DNA of 64,000 bases from Bradyrhizobiaceae bacterium Ga0074131 (GCA_001464035.1 LNEC01000020.1:53533-117532); one strand, 5' to 3'. Positions 28,605 to 37,643 are shown, counted from the first letter of the stretch. Numbers and translations are program-made. The notes: generated by a model not told the origin, from the sequence alone.

Positions 28605-29650
28605 CAACCTCACCCCGCATCGTGACCCCCGAGCGCCGCAGCGACGATGTCGGTGACGCCGCGCTGCGTCCGCAGCTGCTGAGTGAATTCGTCGGCCAGG
28701 CCCAGGCGCGCGCCAATCTGTCGATCTTCATCGAGGCCGCGCGCAAGCGCGGCGAAGCGCTGGACCATGTGCTGTTCGTCGGGCCCCCCGGCCTCGGCAA
28801 AACCACGCTGGCGCAGATCGTGGCGCGCGAACTCGGCGTCGGTTTTCGCGCGACATCAGGGCCTGTGATCGCCAAGGCCGGCGATCTCGCCGCACTCCTG
28901 ACCAATCTCGAAGAGCGCGATGTGCTGTTCATCGACGAGATCCACCGCCTCAGCCCGGCGGTCGAGGAAGTGCTGTATCCGGCGATGGAGGATTTCCAGC
29001 TCGACCTCATCATCGGCGAGGGGCCGGCTGCGCGCTCGGTCAAGATCGAACTCGCCAAATTCACGCTGGTCGGCGCCACGACGCGCGCGGGCCTCCTGAC
29101 CAACCCGCTGCGCGACCGTTTCGGCATTCCGGTGCGGCTGAATTTCTACACGGTGGAAGAACTTGAAAAGATCGTCACCCGCGGCGCCCGCGTGCTCAAG
29201 ATCGGCATGACGCCCGACGGCGCCAACGAGATCGCGCGCCGCGCCCGCGGCACCCCGCGCATCGCCGGACGGCTGCTGCGCCGGGTGCGCGATTTCGCTT
29301 CGGCAGCCGACGCCGACCAGATCGACCGCGCCATCGCCGACAACGCGCTCAGCGCGCTCGAGGTCGACGCCGCCGGGCTCGACGCCATGGACCGGCGCTA
29401 CCTCTCCACCATCGCGATGAATTACGGCGGCGGCCCGGTCGGGGTGGAAACCATGGCGGCGGCGCTGTCGGAGCCGCGCGACGCCATCGAGGACATCATC
29501 GAACCGTTTTTGATCCAGTGCGGCTATCTGCAGCGCACCCCGCGCGGGCGGCTGTTGACCTCGCACGCCTTCCGCCATCTCGGCCTCGCCGAGCCGGCGC
29601 GCGATCCGGCGCAGTTTGGCCTGTTCGGCGGCCCGGATAACGATGAATAG
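28601..29650 (+). CDS. ruvB: Holliday junction branch migration ATPase RuvB
   Basis: A 349-residue AAA+ motor with Walker A GPPGLGKTTLAQIVA (about 63-77), Walker B VLFIDEIHRL, sensor region VGATTRAGLL and the C-terminal winged helix with QCGYLQRTPRGR. It works as hexamers with RuvA to drive branch migration. The ATG at 28601 is used; the open frame extends upstream through the membrane-protein gene and is not part of RuvB. RuvB is intact although ruvA upstream is broken. Confidence 0.97.
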   Translation: MTTSPRIVTPERRSDDVGDAALRPQLLSEFVGQAQARANLSIFIEAARKRGEALDHVLFVGPPGLGKTTLAQIVARELGVGFRATSGPVIAKAGDLAALLTNLEERDVLFIDEIHRLSPAVEEVLYPAMEDFQLDLIIGEGPAARSVKIELAKFTLVGATTRAGLLTNPLRDRFGIPVRLNFYTVEELEKIVTRGARVLKIGMTPDGANEIARRARGTPRIAGRLLRRVRDFASAADADQIDRAIADNALSALEVDAAGLDAMDRRYLSTIAMNYGGGPVGVETMAAALSEPRDAIEDIIEPFLIQCGYLQRTPRGRLLTSHAFRHLGLAEPARDPAQFGLFGGPDNDE

Positions 29651-29748
29651 CATTAAGGCTCGACGCGCCTCTGCTCACGATCTGCACAAATGTACCCGAA
29701 TTCGGCTGTAATGGACCCTCAGCATGAGGCTGCATCACGGAAAATCCT

Positions 29749-30666
29749 ATGATCTCAAGACGTCACTTCCTGCGTTTCGCCGCTGGTCTCGGCGCGACCG
29801 GCATTTCCAGCGTGGCTTACGGATTCGGCGAGCCGGCGCTACGGCTTCGCGTCACGCGCTACAACATCCAGCCGCCGCAATGGCCCACTGATTTTAGGCT
29901 CAAGATCGCCGTCATCGCAGACCTTCACGCCTGCGATCCCTGGATGTCGCTGGAGCGTATCGAATCAATCGTCGAGCGGACCAATGCGCTCGGCGCGGAT
30001 ATCACGGTGCTGCTGGGCGACTACGTCGCCGGGCATCGCCGGGTGACCCGCTTCATTCCTGCCAGCGAATGGGCGCCGGTGCTGGCCGGACTGCGTGCCC
30101 CGCTCGGCGTGCATGCGGTGCTCGGCAACCATGACTACTGGGACGACAGGGCCGTGCAGCGCGATGGGCAGGGGACGACAATGGCGCGGCGTGCGCTCGA
30201 AGCATCAGGCATTCCGGTCTACGAGAACGATGTGGTGCGGCTGACCAGCGCTGGCCGGCCGTTCTGGCTGGCCGGGCTCGGCGATCAGCTGGCCTGGCTG
30301 CCGGCGCGACGCTTCCGGCCGGTCCGGCGCATCGGCATCGACGATCTCGGTGCGACGCTGGCGGAAGTAACCGACGACGCGCCCGTCATTCTGCTGGCGC
30401 ACGAGCCCGACGTTGCGATGCGCGTGCCCGCCCGGGTCGCCCTGCAACTGTCGGGACACACCCATGGGGGCCAGGTCCGCCTGTTCGGCTGGTCGCCGGT
30501 GGTGCCGTCGCGCTATGCTGAAAAGTTCGCCTATGGCCACGCGCGAACCAATTGCGACGTCGTCGTCTCCGGCGGGCTCGGCTGCAGCATCATGCCGTTT
30601 CGCATCGGCATGCCGCCGGAAATCGTGCTGGTGACGCTGGGCGGGGCAGACGCGGTCACGTCGTAA
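29749..30666 (+). CDS. Tat-exported metallophosphoesterase (YkuE-like)
   Basis: A 305-residue calcineurin-like phosphoesterase. It begins with a twin-arginine signal (MISRRHFLRFAAGLGATG), so it is exported folded to the periplasm or held at the membrane. The metal-binding motifs are in order: VIADLHACDPW (about 62), LGDYVAGH (about 87), LGNHDYWDD (about 125), LLAHEPD (about 216) and LSGHTHGGQVRLFG (about 234). It may hydrolyse phospholipid or UDP-sugar-type diphosphates, as related proteins do. It lies between ruvB and ybgC, where no such gene is usual. Confidence 0.88.
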   Translation: MISRRHFLRFAAGLGATGISSVAYGFGEPALRLRVTRYNIQPPQWPTDFRLKIAVIADLHACDPWMSLERIESIVERTNALGADITVLLGDYVAGHRRVTRFIPASEWAPVLAGLRAPLGVHAVLGNHDYWDDRAVQRDGQGTTMARRALEASGIPVYENDVVRLTSAGRPFWLAGLGDQLAWLPARRFRPVRRIGIDDLGATLAEVTDDAPVILLAHEPDVAMRVPARVALQLSGHTHGGQVRLFGWSPVVPSRYAEKFAYGHARTNCDVVVSGGLGCSIMPFRIGMPPEIVLVTLGGADAVTS

Positions 30667-30744
30667 TCCCGGGCGGAAGGCCCGCTTGCGCGCCTCGGCA
30701 TTTTGCGCAAAACGATGGCTTCCTGAGGCGATCGAGGACCGCAA

Positions 30745-31197
30745 GTGACAGCACATCTCGACGGCGCGATCCGCGACGGCCGCCATCACATGCAGGTCCG
30801 GGTCTATTACGAAGACACCGATTTTTCCGGCATCGTCTATCACGCCAATTACCTGCGCTTCATGGAGCGCGGCCGGACCAATCATCTGCGGCTGATGGGC
30901 GCCGAGCAGCACGCGCTCTATGCCGAAGCGCAGGCGGAGACGCCGGGCTTTGCCTTCGTGGTGCGCTCGATGCAGATCGACTACCTGAAACCCGCGCGCA
31001 TGGATGACGTGCTCGACATCGTGACCTGGCCGGTCGCGGTGAAGGGCGCCTCGATCACGCTGGCGCAGGAGGTGCGGCGCGGCGAAATCGTGCTGGTCAG
31101 GGCCGAGGTGCGCGTCGCCTTCATCAGCGAGGGGCGGGCCAGGCCGATCCCGAAGTCGCTTCGCGTGCTGATGAAGGCCGATCTGCTCGAGGGTTGA
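30745..31197 (+). CDS. ybgC: acyl-CoA thioesterase YbgC (tol-pal associated type)
   Basis: A 150-residue hotdog-fold thioesterase. The active-site Asp lies in YYEDTDFSGIVYHANYLRFMERGRTNHLR (the motif runs from about residue 22), and the later MDDVLDIVTW and LAQEVRR segments are typical. In most proteobacteria ybgC is followed by tolQRAB-pal. Here the next 240 bases show no TolQ reading frame, so the usual neighbours are elsewhere or lost. Confidence 0.9.
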   Translation: MTAHLDGAIRDGRHHMQVRVYYEDTDFSGIVYHANYLRFMERGRTNHLRLMGAEQHALYAEAQAETPGFAFVVRSMQIDYLKPARMDDVLDIVTWPVAVKGASITLAQEVRRGEIVLVRAEVRVAFISEGRARPIPKSLRVLMKADLLEG

Positions 31198-31436
31198 GTC
31201 GTCATCCTTGACATTCTTTACCGGTCGGTACACCGGCGCCATCCCGCCCGCGCCATGGCCACCATGATCGACGCCGTCGACGGCTATTTCCGCTTCGGTC
31301 AGCGGGTGTGCATTCAGGGCGCGCTGGTACTGGCGCGGACGCTGGGCGATTCCCGGATATTCACGCCGGCGATGTCGGACATGACGACGAGGCTGCTGGC
31401 AAAGCCGGCCAGACGCGCAGGCTTCAGGCAGGCCCC

Positions 31437-31685
31437 CTAGAATGTCACCCCGAACCGCAGGCCGCGGCGCCAAACAATGCGGCTTTTCTTTTTCACGCTG
31501 CCATAGAGGAATTCGAAACGGTCCGGCACCGAACCCTGACCGAAGACTTCGAGACAGGCGCCGCCGGCGGAATAGTCGACAACCTTGCAAGTCAGGATGG
31601 TTTGCTTGGGGCCGACGATAATTTTTCCGGTTCTGGACATCTGCCCCGACGGGGCAATTCTCTTGTACAACCGCGGCTGCACCAT
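31437..31685 (-). CDS. PilZ-domain protein
   Basis: An 82-residue single PilZ domain, a cyclic di-GMP receptor. Both nucleotide-binding motifs are present: RxxxR as R5-L-Y-K-R9 and DxSxxG as D37-Y-S-A-G-G42. It ends WRRGLRFGVTF, typical of short PilZ proteins in this group. It stands alone, so its partner is unknown. Confidence 0.85.
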   Translation of the reverse strand: MVQPRLYKRIAPSGQMSRTGKIIVGPKQTILTCKVVDYSAGGACLEVFGQGSVPDRFEFLYGSVKKKSRIVWRRGLRFGVTF

Positions 31686-31876
31686 CTGCTGCTCCTACTG
31701 GTGTGGCTCAGTCGATGTTGCCCGCGAAACCGTAAGGATCGGTGGAATCCCGCAGAATAAATTGTCGAAACCTTGCGAAAACAAAGAACTGTTAAGCATG
31801 AAGCCCGGGCGAAATTCATCATTCCGGTTCAGGGCGGGGGCCGCCGCCTTGTGGGGTCCCCGCCGCCGGGGCGACG

Positions 31877-32521
31877 CTATGCAGCCGCCCTGTGCCGCGC
31901 GAGTTCGGCCTGGTACAGCGTGAACTCTTCCACCACGGCGCGTGCGATGCTGGGCCGCGTCCTCAGCCTTTCGTAATAGGCTTTCACATTCGGCCATTTC
32001 GCCAGCTCGATTTGCGGCGTCGCCATGGTCCAGTTGATGATGGTGACGAGATAGGCGTCAGCGACGCTGAAACGATCGAGCAGGAATTCGCGGCCCTTCA
32101 GATAGGCATCGAGATAGTCGAGCCGCGATAGGCCCTTGCCAAGGACGTAGTCCTTCATCTCCGGCGGCGCCTGCTTGTCGAGCATCGGTACGAACAATCC
32201 CTTGTGCAGTTCGGTGCCGATAAAGCAGAGCCATTGATGCAGACGGCTGCGGTCGATGCCGGGCCCGGCCGCAATACCGGCTTGCGGAAAGCGATCCGCG
32301 ACATATTGCAGGATCGCCGCGTTCTCGGTGAGCAGCACCCCGTCGTCGGTGCGCAGCGTCGGCACCAGCCCGAGCGGGTTGACCTGTCTGAAATCGGAGC
32401 CGTCGTTTTGAACGACCTTGGTCTTGGGATCGACCTCGAGATAATTGGCCTCGGCGCCGGCTTCGTAAAGCGCGATCCGGGTCGCCAGCGAGCAGGCGAG
32501 CGGCGAAAAATACAGGTCCAT
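31877..32521 (-). CDS. glutathione S-transferase (GstA-like, beta class)
   Basis: A 214-residue GST. It starts MDLYFSPLACSLATRIALYE, with the Cys10-Ser pair of beta-class enzymes, and has NPLGLVPTLRTDDGVLLTENAAIL with the cis-Pro and glutathione-contact residues. The helical domain ends YYERLRTRPSIARAV. The ATG at 32521 has a perfect AAGGAGG site; the longer frame to 32584 runs through the operator. It is divergent from a TetR gene that probably controls it. Confidence 0.9.
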   Translation of the reverse strand: MDLYFSPLACSLATRIALYEAGAEANYLEVDPKTKVVQNDGSDFRQVNPLGLVPTLRTDDGVLLTENAAILQYVADRFPQAGIAAGPGIDRSRLHQWLCFIGTELHKGLFVPMLDKQAPPEMKDYVLGKGLSRLDYLDAYLKGREFLLDRFSVADAYLVTIINWTMATPQIELAKWPNVKAYYERLRTRPSIARAVVEEFTLYQAELARHRAAA

Positions 32522-32566
32522 CGATGCCTCCTTGGCTGTCGGTCCGCTTCCCGGACCGGAGTTGAT

Positions 32567-32593
32567 TTTTATACTGTTCCGCATAGTATAAAA
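32567..32593. promoter_or_regulatory. perfect inverted repeat, probable TetR operator
   Basis: TTTTATACT (32567-32575) and AGTATAAAA (32585-32593) are exact complements with a 9-base spacer. The site lies between the divergent GST and TetR genes, 24 bases from the TetR start. Confidence 0.75.
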
Positions 32594-32616
32594 CGCGTCA
32601 AGGAATTATTTGCGAG

Positions 32617-33279
32617 ATGGTACAAAAAAAGGGACGGCCGGCTGCTGCTGCCAAGACCGCTTCGGCCGCGCCGAAGCGCCGCGGCAGGCCGCGCGGCTAC
32701 CAGCCCGAGATCGCGCTCGGCAAGGCGCTCGACCTGTTCCGCAAGGAAGGTTTGGCCGCCACTTCGCTCGACGATCTCAGCGCCGCCACCGGCATGAACC
32801 GGCCAAGCCTTTATGGCGCGTTCGGCGACAAGCGCGACCTCTTCATCAAGAGCTACCAGCGCTACCGCGCCGATACCCGCGCCGCGATGATCGGCATCTT
32901 CAGGGACGAACTGCCGATTCGAAAGCGGCTCGAGCGCATCTTCGCCGTGGCGCTCGACATCTATCTTTCCGGCGATACTGGCCCGCGCGGCTGCTTCACC
33001 GTCATGACAGCCGCCTCCGAGGCGGTGTCCGATCCCGAGATCCGCGCCCTGGTGCTGGAAGGGCTTTCCGAACTCGACAAGTCGTTCGCGGCCTGCTTCA
33101 GCCTCGCACGGGAGAGGGGCGAGCTGTCGCCGACGGCCGATCCGCAGGTCCTCGCGCAGCTTGCTTCGGCGACCATCCACACCATCGCGATTCGCGCCCG
33201 GGCGCGGATACCGCGCAAGCAGCTCGAAGCGATCGTGAAGGGCGCGATCGACGTAATGGTCGGGGCAGCGCCGGGCTAG
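32617..33279 (+). CDS. TetR/AcrR-family transcriptional regulator
   Basis: A 220-residue repressor. A basic, Ala/Lys-rich tail (1-28, with GRPAAAAK and KRRGRPRGY) precedes the helix-turn-helix at about 40-75 (LAATSLDDLSAATGMNRPSLYGAFGDKRDLF). The C-terminal ligand domain includes GPRGCFTVMTAASEA, a motif of the subgroup that controls GST or reductase genes. It is divergent from gstA-like 31877-32521, with a perfect operator between them. Confidence 0.92.
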   Translation: MVQKKGRPAAAAKTASAAPKRRGRPRGYQPEIALGKALDLFRKEGLAATSLDDLSAATGMNRPSLYGAFGDKRDLFIKSYQRYRADTRAAMIGIFRDELPIRKRLERIFAVALDIYLSGDTGPRGCFTVMTAASEAVSDPEIRALVLEGLSELDKSFAACFSLARERGELSPTADPQVLAQLASATIHTIAIRARARIPRKQLEAIVKGAIDVMVGAAPG

Positions 33280-33432
33280 TCGGGCTCGACCGCCGTACGC
33301 GATCATCGCGGCCGGCAACGCAGACGGCTGGCTCCAACGCGCGGCATCAGCACCTGTCGCTTGATCGGATCGCGGCGTATAGTGCGGCAACCGGCGCGCA
33401 TGGCGCACCGTCGTGGGATCGAGACGACAGGC

Positions 33433-33930
33433 ATGAAGTATTCACTGACGCGGAAGTCGGCCGCGCCCGCCCTTTTCCTGTTCTGCGCCGCGGCGTCGAG
33501 CGCATCGGCGGCTCCCGCCACCATCTCCGGTCCCCAGGCGCTGGCGCTCGCCGCCCTGGTGGCCCAGCACTCGTCGCTGCCCGCCTACGACAAGCGGACG
33601 ATCGCGCGGCTGTTCGCGGGCGGCAGCATTTTCCTGATTGCCGCCAAGACGAGGTTTTCCGTCACCGCCGACAACGTCGTGTGCCGGACCAGTAATATCG
33701 ATATCGCGGCGCGCTCCTGCGAACTGACCTTCAAGACCCGAAAGAAGACGCTGAAGGGGCGCGAGGCCAACGAACTCCATGCAACCGCCGCGACCGCCGG
33801 CGTGCCCGCCGAAGCGGCGGCCGGATTGAACATCGAAAGCTTCTCGAAGCTCAATTGCATCATCGATCCCAGGGAAATCCGGCAGAAGGCCGGCGGCGGC
33901 GCCCAGTGCTCGTTCGAGACGGGAAAATAG
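33433..33930 (+). CDS. hypothetical secreted protein
   Basis: A 165-residue protein, family not recognised. Residues 1-26 form a Sec signal (MKYSLTRKSAAPALFLFCAA, then ASSASAA). The mature part has four cysteines (in VVCRTSN, RSCELTF, LNCIID and AQCSFE), which could form two disulfides in the periplasm. The ATG at 33433 is chosen because it starts the signal peptide; the upstream frame is not protein-like. No function can be given. Confidence 0.7.
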   Translation: MKYSLTRKSAAPALFLFCAAASSASAAPATISGPQALALAALVAQHSSLPAYDKRTIARLFAGGSIFLIAAKTRFSVTADNVVCRTSNIDIAARSCELTFKTRKKTLKGREANELHATAATAGVPAEAAAGLNIESFSKLNCIIDPREIRQKAGGGAQCSFETGK

Positions 33931-33978
33931 GCCAGCTTGAAAAAAGGCGGCGTTCCGCGAAGCGGTTCGTAGCGGGCG

Positions 33979-35295
33979 TCATCTATGGTTGGTCGCGCGC
34001 TCCAGAAATTTCACCAGCGCGGCGCGGTCCGCTTCCGAGCCGATGCGCTGCTCGGGCATTTTGGTGCCCGGCGTATAGGCTGCGGGCCCGATCTCGAACA
34101 ATCTTGCGACCGTCTCCGGCGTCCAGACGATGTCGAGGCGCTTGAGGGCGTCCGAGAAGTCATAGCCGGGCGCGGTGGCAATCCGTCGGCCGAAGATGCC
34201 GGCCAGCGTCGGCCCGGCCCGGTTGGCCTGTCCGGCGCCAAGGGTGTGGCAGGCGACACAGGCACGAAAGATCTCCGCGCCGCGGTCGCCGGCATAGGCG
34301 GCCAGCGGATCGGCCGCCGCTTCCACCAGGAGCGAGTCGACGGGCTCTCCGGTCGCCGCGTTCCAGCGGCGGACGATGTTGTCAGCGCCGCCGGTGAGCA
34401 GGGTGCGGCTGTCCGGCAGGAAGGCGACCGACCACACCGGCAGCCCTGGGCCGACCAGCGTGCGCGCCAAGGCGCGGGTCCTGCGATCGATGACAGCCAC
34501 CGATCCGCCGATGCCGGCCGCAGCCGCCAGTGTGCCATCCGGCGAGATCGCAATCGAGATCACCGGCCGTGGCCCGGCGGCCATCTCGCCGTCGCGCGCG
34601 CCATTGGCGGTCAGGAAGTAGACCCTGCCATCGGCGCCGCCGGCCGCGATCTCGCCGTCGCTGCCGACCGCCACGGCGTTGAGCGGGCTCGGCATCGCAA
34701 CGGCCGTCGCGGCTGATGCGCCCGACAGCGGCCAGATCCGTACGCTCTGATCGTAGCTGACGCTGACAAGTGCGCGGCCGTCGGGTGCGAACGCGACGCC
34801 GTTGACGTTCTGGGTGTGACCTTCGAGAACGCGCGGCGTGCCGCCCGCGAGCGGCCACAGCCGCACGGTTTGATCCCATGACGCCGAGGCCAGCATCGCG
34901 CCGTCGGCGGACGCTGCAAGGGCTGCGATCGGCGCGGTATGGCCTTCCAGCACGGCGTCGGGCTCGGTCTTGCCGGCCGTCCAGATCGCGATGCGCCCGT
35001 CGGCGCCGGCGGTCGCCGCGCGCCCACCCTTGAGCAGCACCACCGCGTTGACGGAATCGGCATGGAACCGGAGTACCTGTTCGGCGGCGTTGCGCGCCAA
35101 CGACCAGCGAATCGCGGTCGAATCGAAGCTGCCGGTCAACACGGTTTGCCCGTCAGGCGAGATCGCCAGCGCCCGCACCGGCCCGCCATGGCCGCGCAAC
35201 TGCGCCGAGCCGGGGCTCACGGCCGCCGGCAGGATGAGCAGCAGCGCGGCGCAGGTCAGAATTGCGGAACGGGTTTTCTTGCGGAGATGAAGCAT
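33979..35295 (-). CDS. WD40 beta-propeller fused to cytochrome c
   Basis: A 438-residue exported protein: signal peptide (1-31), then about seven WD40-like repeats (about 32-325, with repeated GHxxxVxxxAxSPDGxxxxSxS patterns), then a class I cytochrome c domain (about 335-435). The haem motif is CVACH near residue 346, and the Met ligand is probably in GTKMPEQ. It follows the DUF971 gene after 59 bases, on the same strand as the formate dehydrogenase genes, and could be a periplasmic electron acceptor or scaffold for that enzyme (inference). Confidence 0.85.
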   Translation of the reverse strand: MLHLRKKTRSAILTCAALLLILPAAVSPGSAQLRGHGGPVRALAISPDGQTVLTGSFDSTAIRWSLARNAAEQVLRFHADSVNAVVLLKGGRAATAGADGRIAIWTAGKTEPDAVLEGHTAPIAALAASADGAMLASASWDQTVRLWPLAGGTPRVLEGHTQNVNGVAFAPDGRALVSVSYDQSVRIWPLSGASAATAVAMPSPLNAVAVGSDGEIAAGGADGRVYFLTANGARDGEMAAGPRPVISIAISPDGTLAAAAGIGGSVAVIDRRTRALARTLVGPGLPVWSVAFLPDSRTLLTGGADNIVRRWNAATGEPVDSLLVEAAADPLAAYAGDRGAEIFRACVACHTLGAGQANRAGPTLAGIFGRRIATAPGYDFSDALKRLDIVWTPETVARLFEIGPAAYTPGTKMPEQRIGSEADRAALVKFLERATNHR

Positions 35296-35354
35296 AGGGC
35301 GCGATCGTTTCGTCCGTTGGTGCCCTCGTCAAGGGCCCGGTGTTCGCTCCGGTG

Positions 35355-35741
35355 TCAGCGGATGCCCGGCCTGTCGCGGTCGAGGCCTTTGGACGCGAGA
35401 TCGTCGAGATAGTCCTGAAACCGCCGCTCGGCGTTGACGCCGAGGTCGCGCAGAAACGTCCAGGAGTAGATGCCGGTGGCGTGCATATCGTCGAACCCCA
35501 GCCTGACCGCATAATTGCCGACGGGATCGACCGAGAGAATGGTCACGTTGCGCTTGCCCCCGACCGTCTTGCGTTCAGCCTCGGAATGACCCTGCACCTC
35601 GGCCGACGGGCTGGTGACGCGGAGCAATTCCGCCGCAAGGCCGAACGCCTTGCCGTCGTCAAAGGTGACATGCAGCGTTCGGCGATCCTTGGCAAGCCGG
35701 ATTTCGACCGGCCACGCCGGTGTGGCGTTTGGCGAGTTCAA
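35355..35741 (-). CDS. DUF971 domain protein
   Basis: A 128-residue protein consisting of one DUF971 domain (also called the gamma-butyrobetaine hydroxylase N-terminal-like domain). It starts with WPVEIRLAKDRRTLHVTFDDG and has NVTILSVDPVGNYAVRLGFDDMHATGIYSW, the conserved core. In the plastid Fe-S carrier HCF101, DUF971 is fused behind an Mrp-type ATPase. A separate Mrp-type ATPase lies at the other end of this island (47616-48467), so a role in Fe-S delivery to the dehydrogenase is plausible. Confidence 0.88.
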   Translation of the reverse strand: MNSPNATPAWPVEIRLAKDRRTLHVTFDDGKAFGLAAELLRVTSPSAEVQGHSEAERKTVGGKRNVTILSVDPVGNYAVRLGFDDMHATGIYSWTFLRDLGVNAERRFQDYLDDLASKGLDRDRPGIR

Positions 35742-35750
35742 GGGTCGGAA

Positions 35751-35906
35751 TCAGCCCGGTCCGAGCAGGTTGTTGCCTGGGTCGCCGACCCGAGCCCCGC
35801 TGGTCGTAAACGCGACAGAGCTCGACTGCTGGACGGTGTTGAGCACAAACGACATCCCGACGGCGGCGATTGTCGCGAACACCAGGGCCGCAAGAAAGGT
35901 TTTCAT
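35751..35906 (-). CDS. 51-residue single-span membrane peptide of the fdh operon
   Basis: A small protein starting MKTFLAALVFATIAAVGMSF, one hydrophobic helix (about 3-22), then a polar tail with QQSSSVAFTTSGARVGDPGNN. The start is the ATG at 35906. It lies 35 bases after FdhC and nine before DUF971, on the same strand, so it is part of the operon. It might be a small accessory subunit. No family is recognised. Confidence 0.7.
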   Translation of the reverse strand: MKTFLAALVFATIAAVGMSFVLNTVQQSSSVAFTTSGARVGDPGNNLLGPG

Positions 35907-35941
35907 GGCACTACCCCAAGGGTTGAATTGGTCCGGCCGAA

Positions 35942-36952
35942 CTATTCGGCCGGCACGGCTCGCGGGGCGGTACCCGATGGCGCGCGGCCCTTGGCCTGCT
36001 CTTCCGCGACCCAGAGGGCGTGATGCTCCTTGGCCCAGTTCAGATCGACCTCGCCGGTTCCCATCGCATCGAACGCGCCCTCCATCCCGACGGAGCCGAT
36101 ATAGATGTGCGCCAGCATGGCGGCGATGAACAGCATCGCGATCACGGCGTGGATCACGGTCCAGAACTGCAGCGCCGTCACGTCGGCCGGAAGATACGGA
36201 AACAGCAGGAACCAGCCGGACACCGACATCAGCGCGCCGCCGATGATCACGATCCAGAAAATGCCCTTCTGTCCCGCGTTGAAGCGCTTGGCCGGCGGGT
36301 GTTGGCCGTTGGCCAGCAGCCCGCCGCCTTGCTTGATCCATTGTAGGTCGAGCTTCCCGGGGATGTTGTCCTTGATCCAGATCAGGAACATGATCACGAG
36401 GCCGAGCATGAACGGGAATGCCAGATAGTCATGGGCATATTTGGCGTATAGCGACATGGTCGCAAAGGCTTCCGCGCCGAACAGCGGCATGATCAGCATG
36501 CGGCCGAAGCTGATGTTCAGGCCCGACAGGGCCAGAACGATGAAGCAACTCGCCGTCAGCCAGTGCGTGAAGCGCTCGAAACTGGCGAAACGCAGGATCG
36601 TCTTCCCCGAAAAACCGCGTTGAAGGCGAATGCGTCCGCGCACCATCAGAAAGATCGCCAACACCGCGATCATGCCGATAATGGCGATGCCGCCGATGAT
36701 GGGCAGCTTGTTGCGCTGGAAATCGCGCCAGTCGCGCCCGGCCGGCTGGATCAGGTTGGCGGCCGTCGCGTCCGGAATGGTGATTCGGCCGGCGATCTTG
36801 TCGCCCTCCCTCAGCGCATTCAGGAGCTTGTCCTCCTGAACGGCTTCGGCGGTGGGCTTGAAGGAGAGCTGTGCCGCCGCGGGATGGGCGATGACGAACA
36901 GCACCGCCAATGCAGCACATAGAACCTTGAGAGTTGAAAGTGAGCCTGGCAT
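35942..36952 (-). CDS. fdhC: formate dehydrogenase gamma subunit, cytochrome b556
   Basis: A 336-residue membrane subunit that anchors the dehydrogenase and passes electrons to quinone. Residues 1-27 are a signal peptide. A periplasmic stretch and a first helix (about 82-105) follow, then four helices of the cytochrome b core with likely haem ligands in FERFTHWLTA, KYAHDYLAFPF, WTVIHAVIAM and MLAHIYIG. The frame is open further upstream, but the ATG at 36952 begins the signal peptide and has AAAGGG before it. It is longer than E. coli FdnI because of the N-terminal part, like the FdhC type of epsilonproteobacteria and Shewanella. Confidence 0.92.
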   Translation of the reverse strand: MPGSLSTLKVLCAALAVLFVIAHPAAAQLSFKPTAEAVQEDKLLNALREGDKIAGRITIPDATAANLIQPAGRDWRDFQRNKLPIIGGIAIIGMIAVLAIFLMVRGRIRLQRGFSGKTILRFASFERFTHWLTASCFIVLALSGLNISFGRMLIMPLFGAEAFATMSLYAKYAHDYLAFPFMLGLVIMFLIWIKDNIPGKLDLQWIKQGGGLLANGQHPPAKRFNAGQKGIFWIVIIGGALMSVSGWFLLFPYLPADVTALQFWTVIHAVIAMLFIAAMLAHIYIGSVGMEGAFDAMGTGEVDLNWAKEHHALWVAEEQAKGRAPSGTAPRAVPAE

Positions 36953-37032
36953 TTGCACAACGCCCTTTCGTGTATTGGGTTCGGTGTCTTGGACTACGCG
37001 AGCGCCGCCGCCACGGCGGCGACGCCATGGCA

Positions 37033-37629
37033 TCAGCCGGTCGGCGAATCGCTGTAGGCGGTCTTCCAGCCCCACATGCCCGAACCGTAACCGCGCTTCA
37101 TCACGCGTTCCTTGTAGATTTCGGCGATGATCGCGCCGTCGCCGGCGAGCAGCGACTTGGTCGAGCACATCTCGGCGCAAATCGGCAGCTTGCCCTCGGC
37201 GAGGCGGTTGGTGCCGTATTTGGCGTATTCGGCCGGCGTGGCGTCCGCCTCCGGTCCGCCGGCGCAATAGGTGCACTTGTCCATCTTGCCGCGCGAGCCG
37301 AAGTTTCCGACCTTCGGATATTGCGGCGCGCCAAACGGGCAGGCGTAGAAGCAGTAGCCGCAGCCGATGCAAAGGTCCTTGGAGTGCAGCACCACGCCGT
37401 CGGCGGTGGTGTAGAAGCACGACACCGGGCAGACCGCGGCGCAGGGCGCATCGGTGCAGTGCATGCAGGCCATCGACACCGAGCGTTCGCCGGGCTTGCC
37501 GTCATTGATGGTGACGACGCGGCGGCGATTGATGCCCCACGGCACTTCGTGTTCGTTCTTGCAGGCGGTCACGCAGGCGTTGCACTCGATGCAACGGTCG
37601 GCATCACACAGGAATTTGACGCGAGCCAT
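37033..37629 (-). CDS. fdhB: formate dehydrogenase beta subunit, four [4Fe-4S] ferredoxin
   Basis: A 198-residue iron-sulfur subunit carrying electrons from FdhA to FdhC. Cysteine groups for four clusters are readable: CIECNACVTAC (about 13-23), CMHCTDAPCAAVC (about 55-67), CIGCGYCFYAC (about 87-97), and CTYC with a later CAEMC. It lacks the C-terminal membrane helix of E. coli FdnH, so attachment must come from FdhC alone. It starts 14 bases after the FdhA stop. Confidence 0.95.
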   Translation of the reverse strand: MARVKFLCDADRCIECNACVTACKNEHEVPWGINRRRVVTINDGKPGERSVSMACMHCTDAPCAAVCPVSCFYTTADGVVLHSKDLCIGCGYCFYACPFGAPQYPKVGNFGSRGKMDKCTYCAGGPEADATPAEYAKYGTNRLAEGKLPICAEMCSTKSLLAGDGAIIAEIYKERVMKRGYGSGMWGWKTAYSDSPTG

Positions 37630-37643
37630 GATCTATTCTCCCC

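Noticed and set aside
31255..31440. A 61-codon open frame after ybgC, possible TolQ remnant
   Set aside because: It has no TolQ motif, no ribosome site and unlikely composition.
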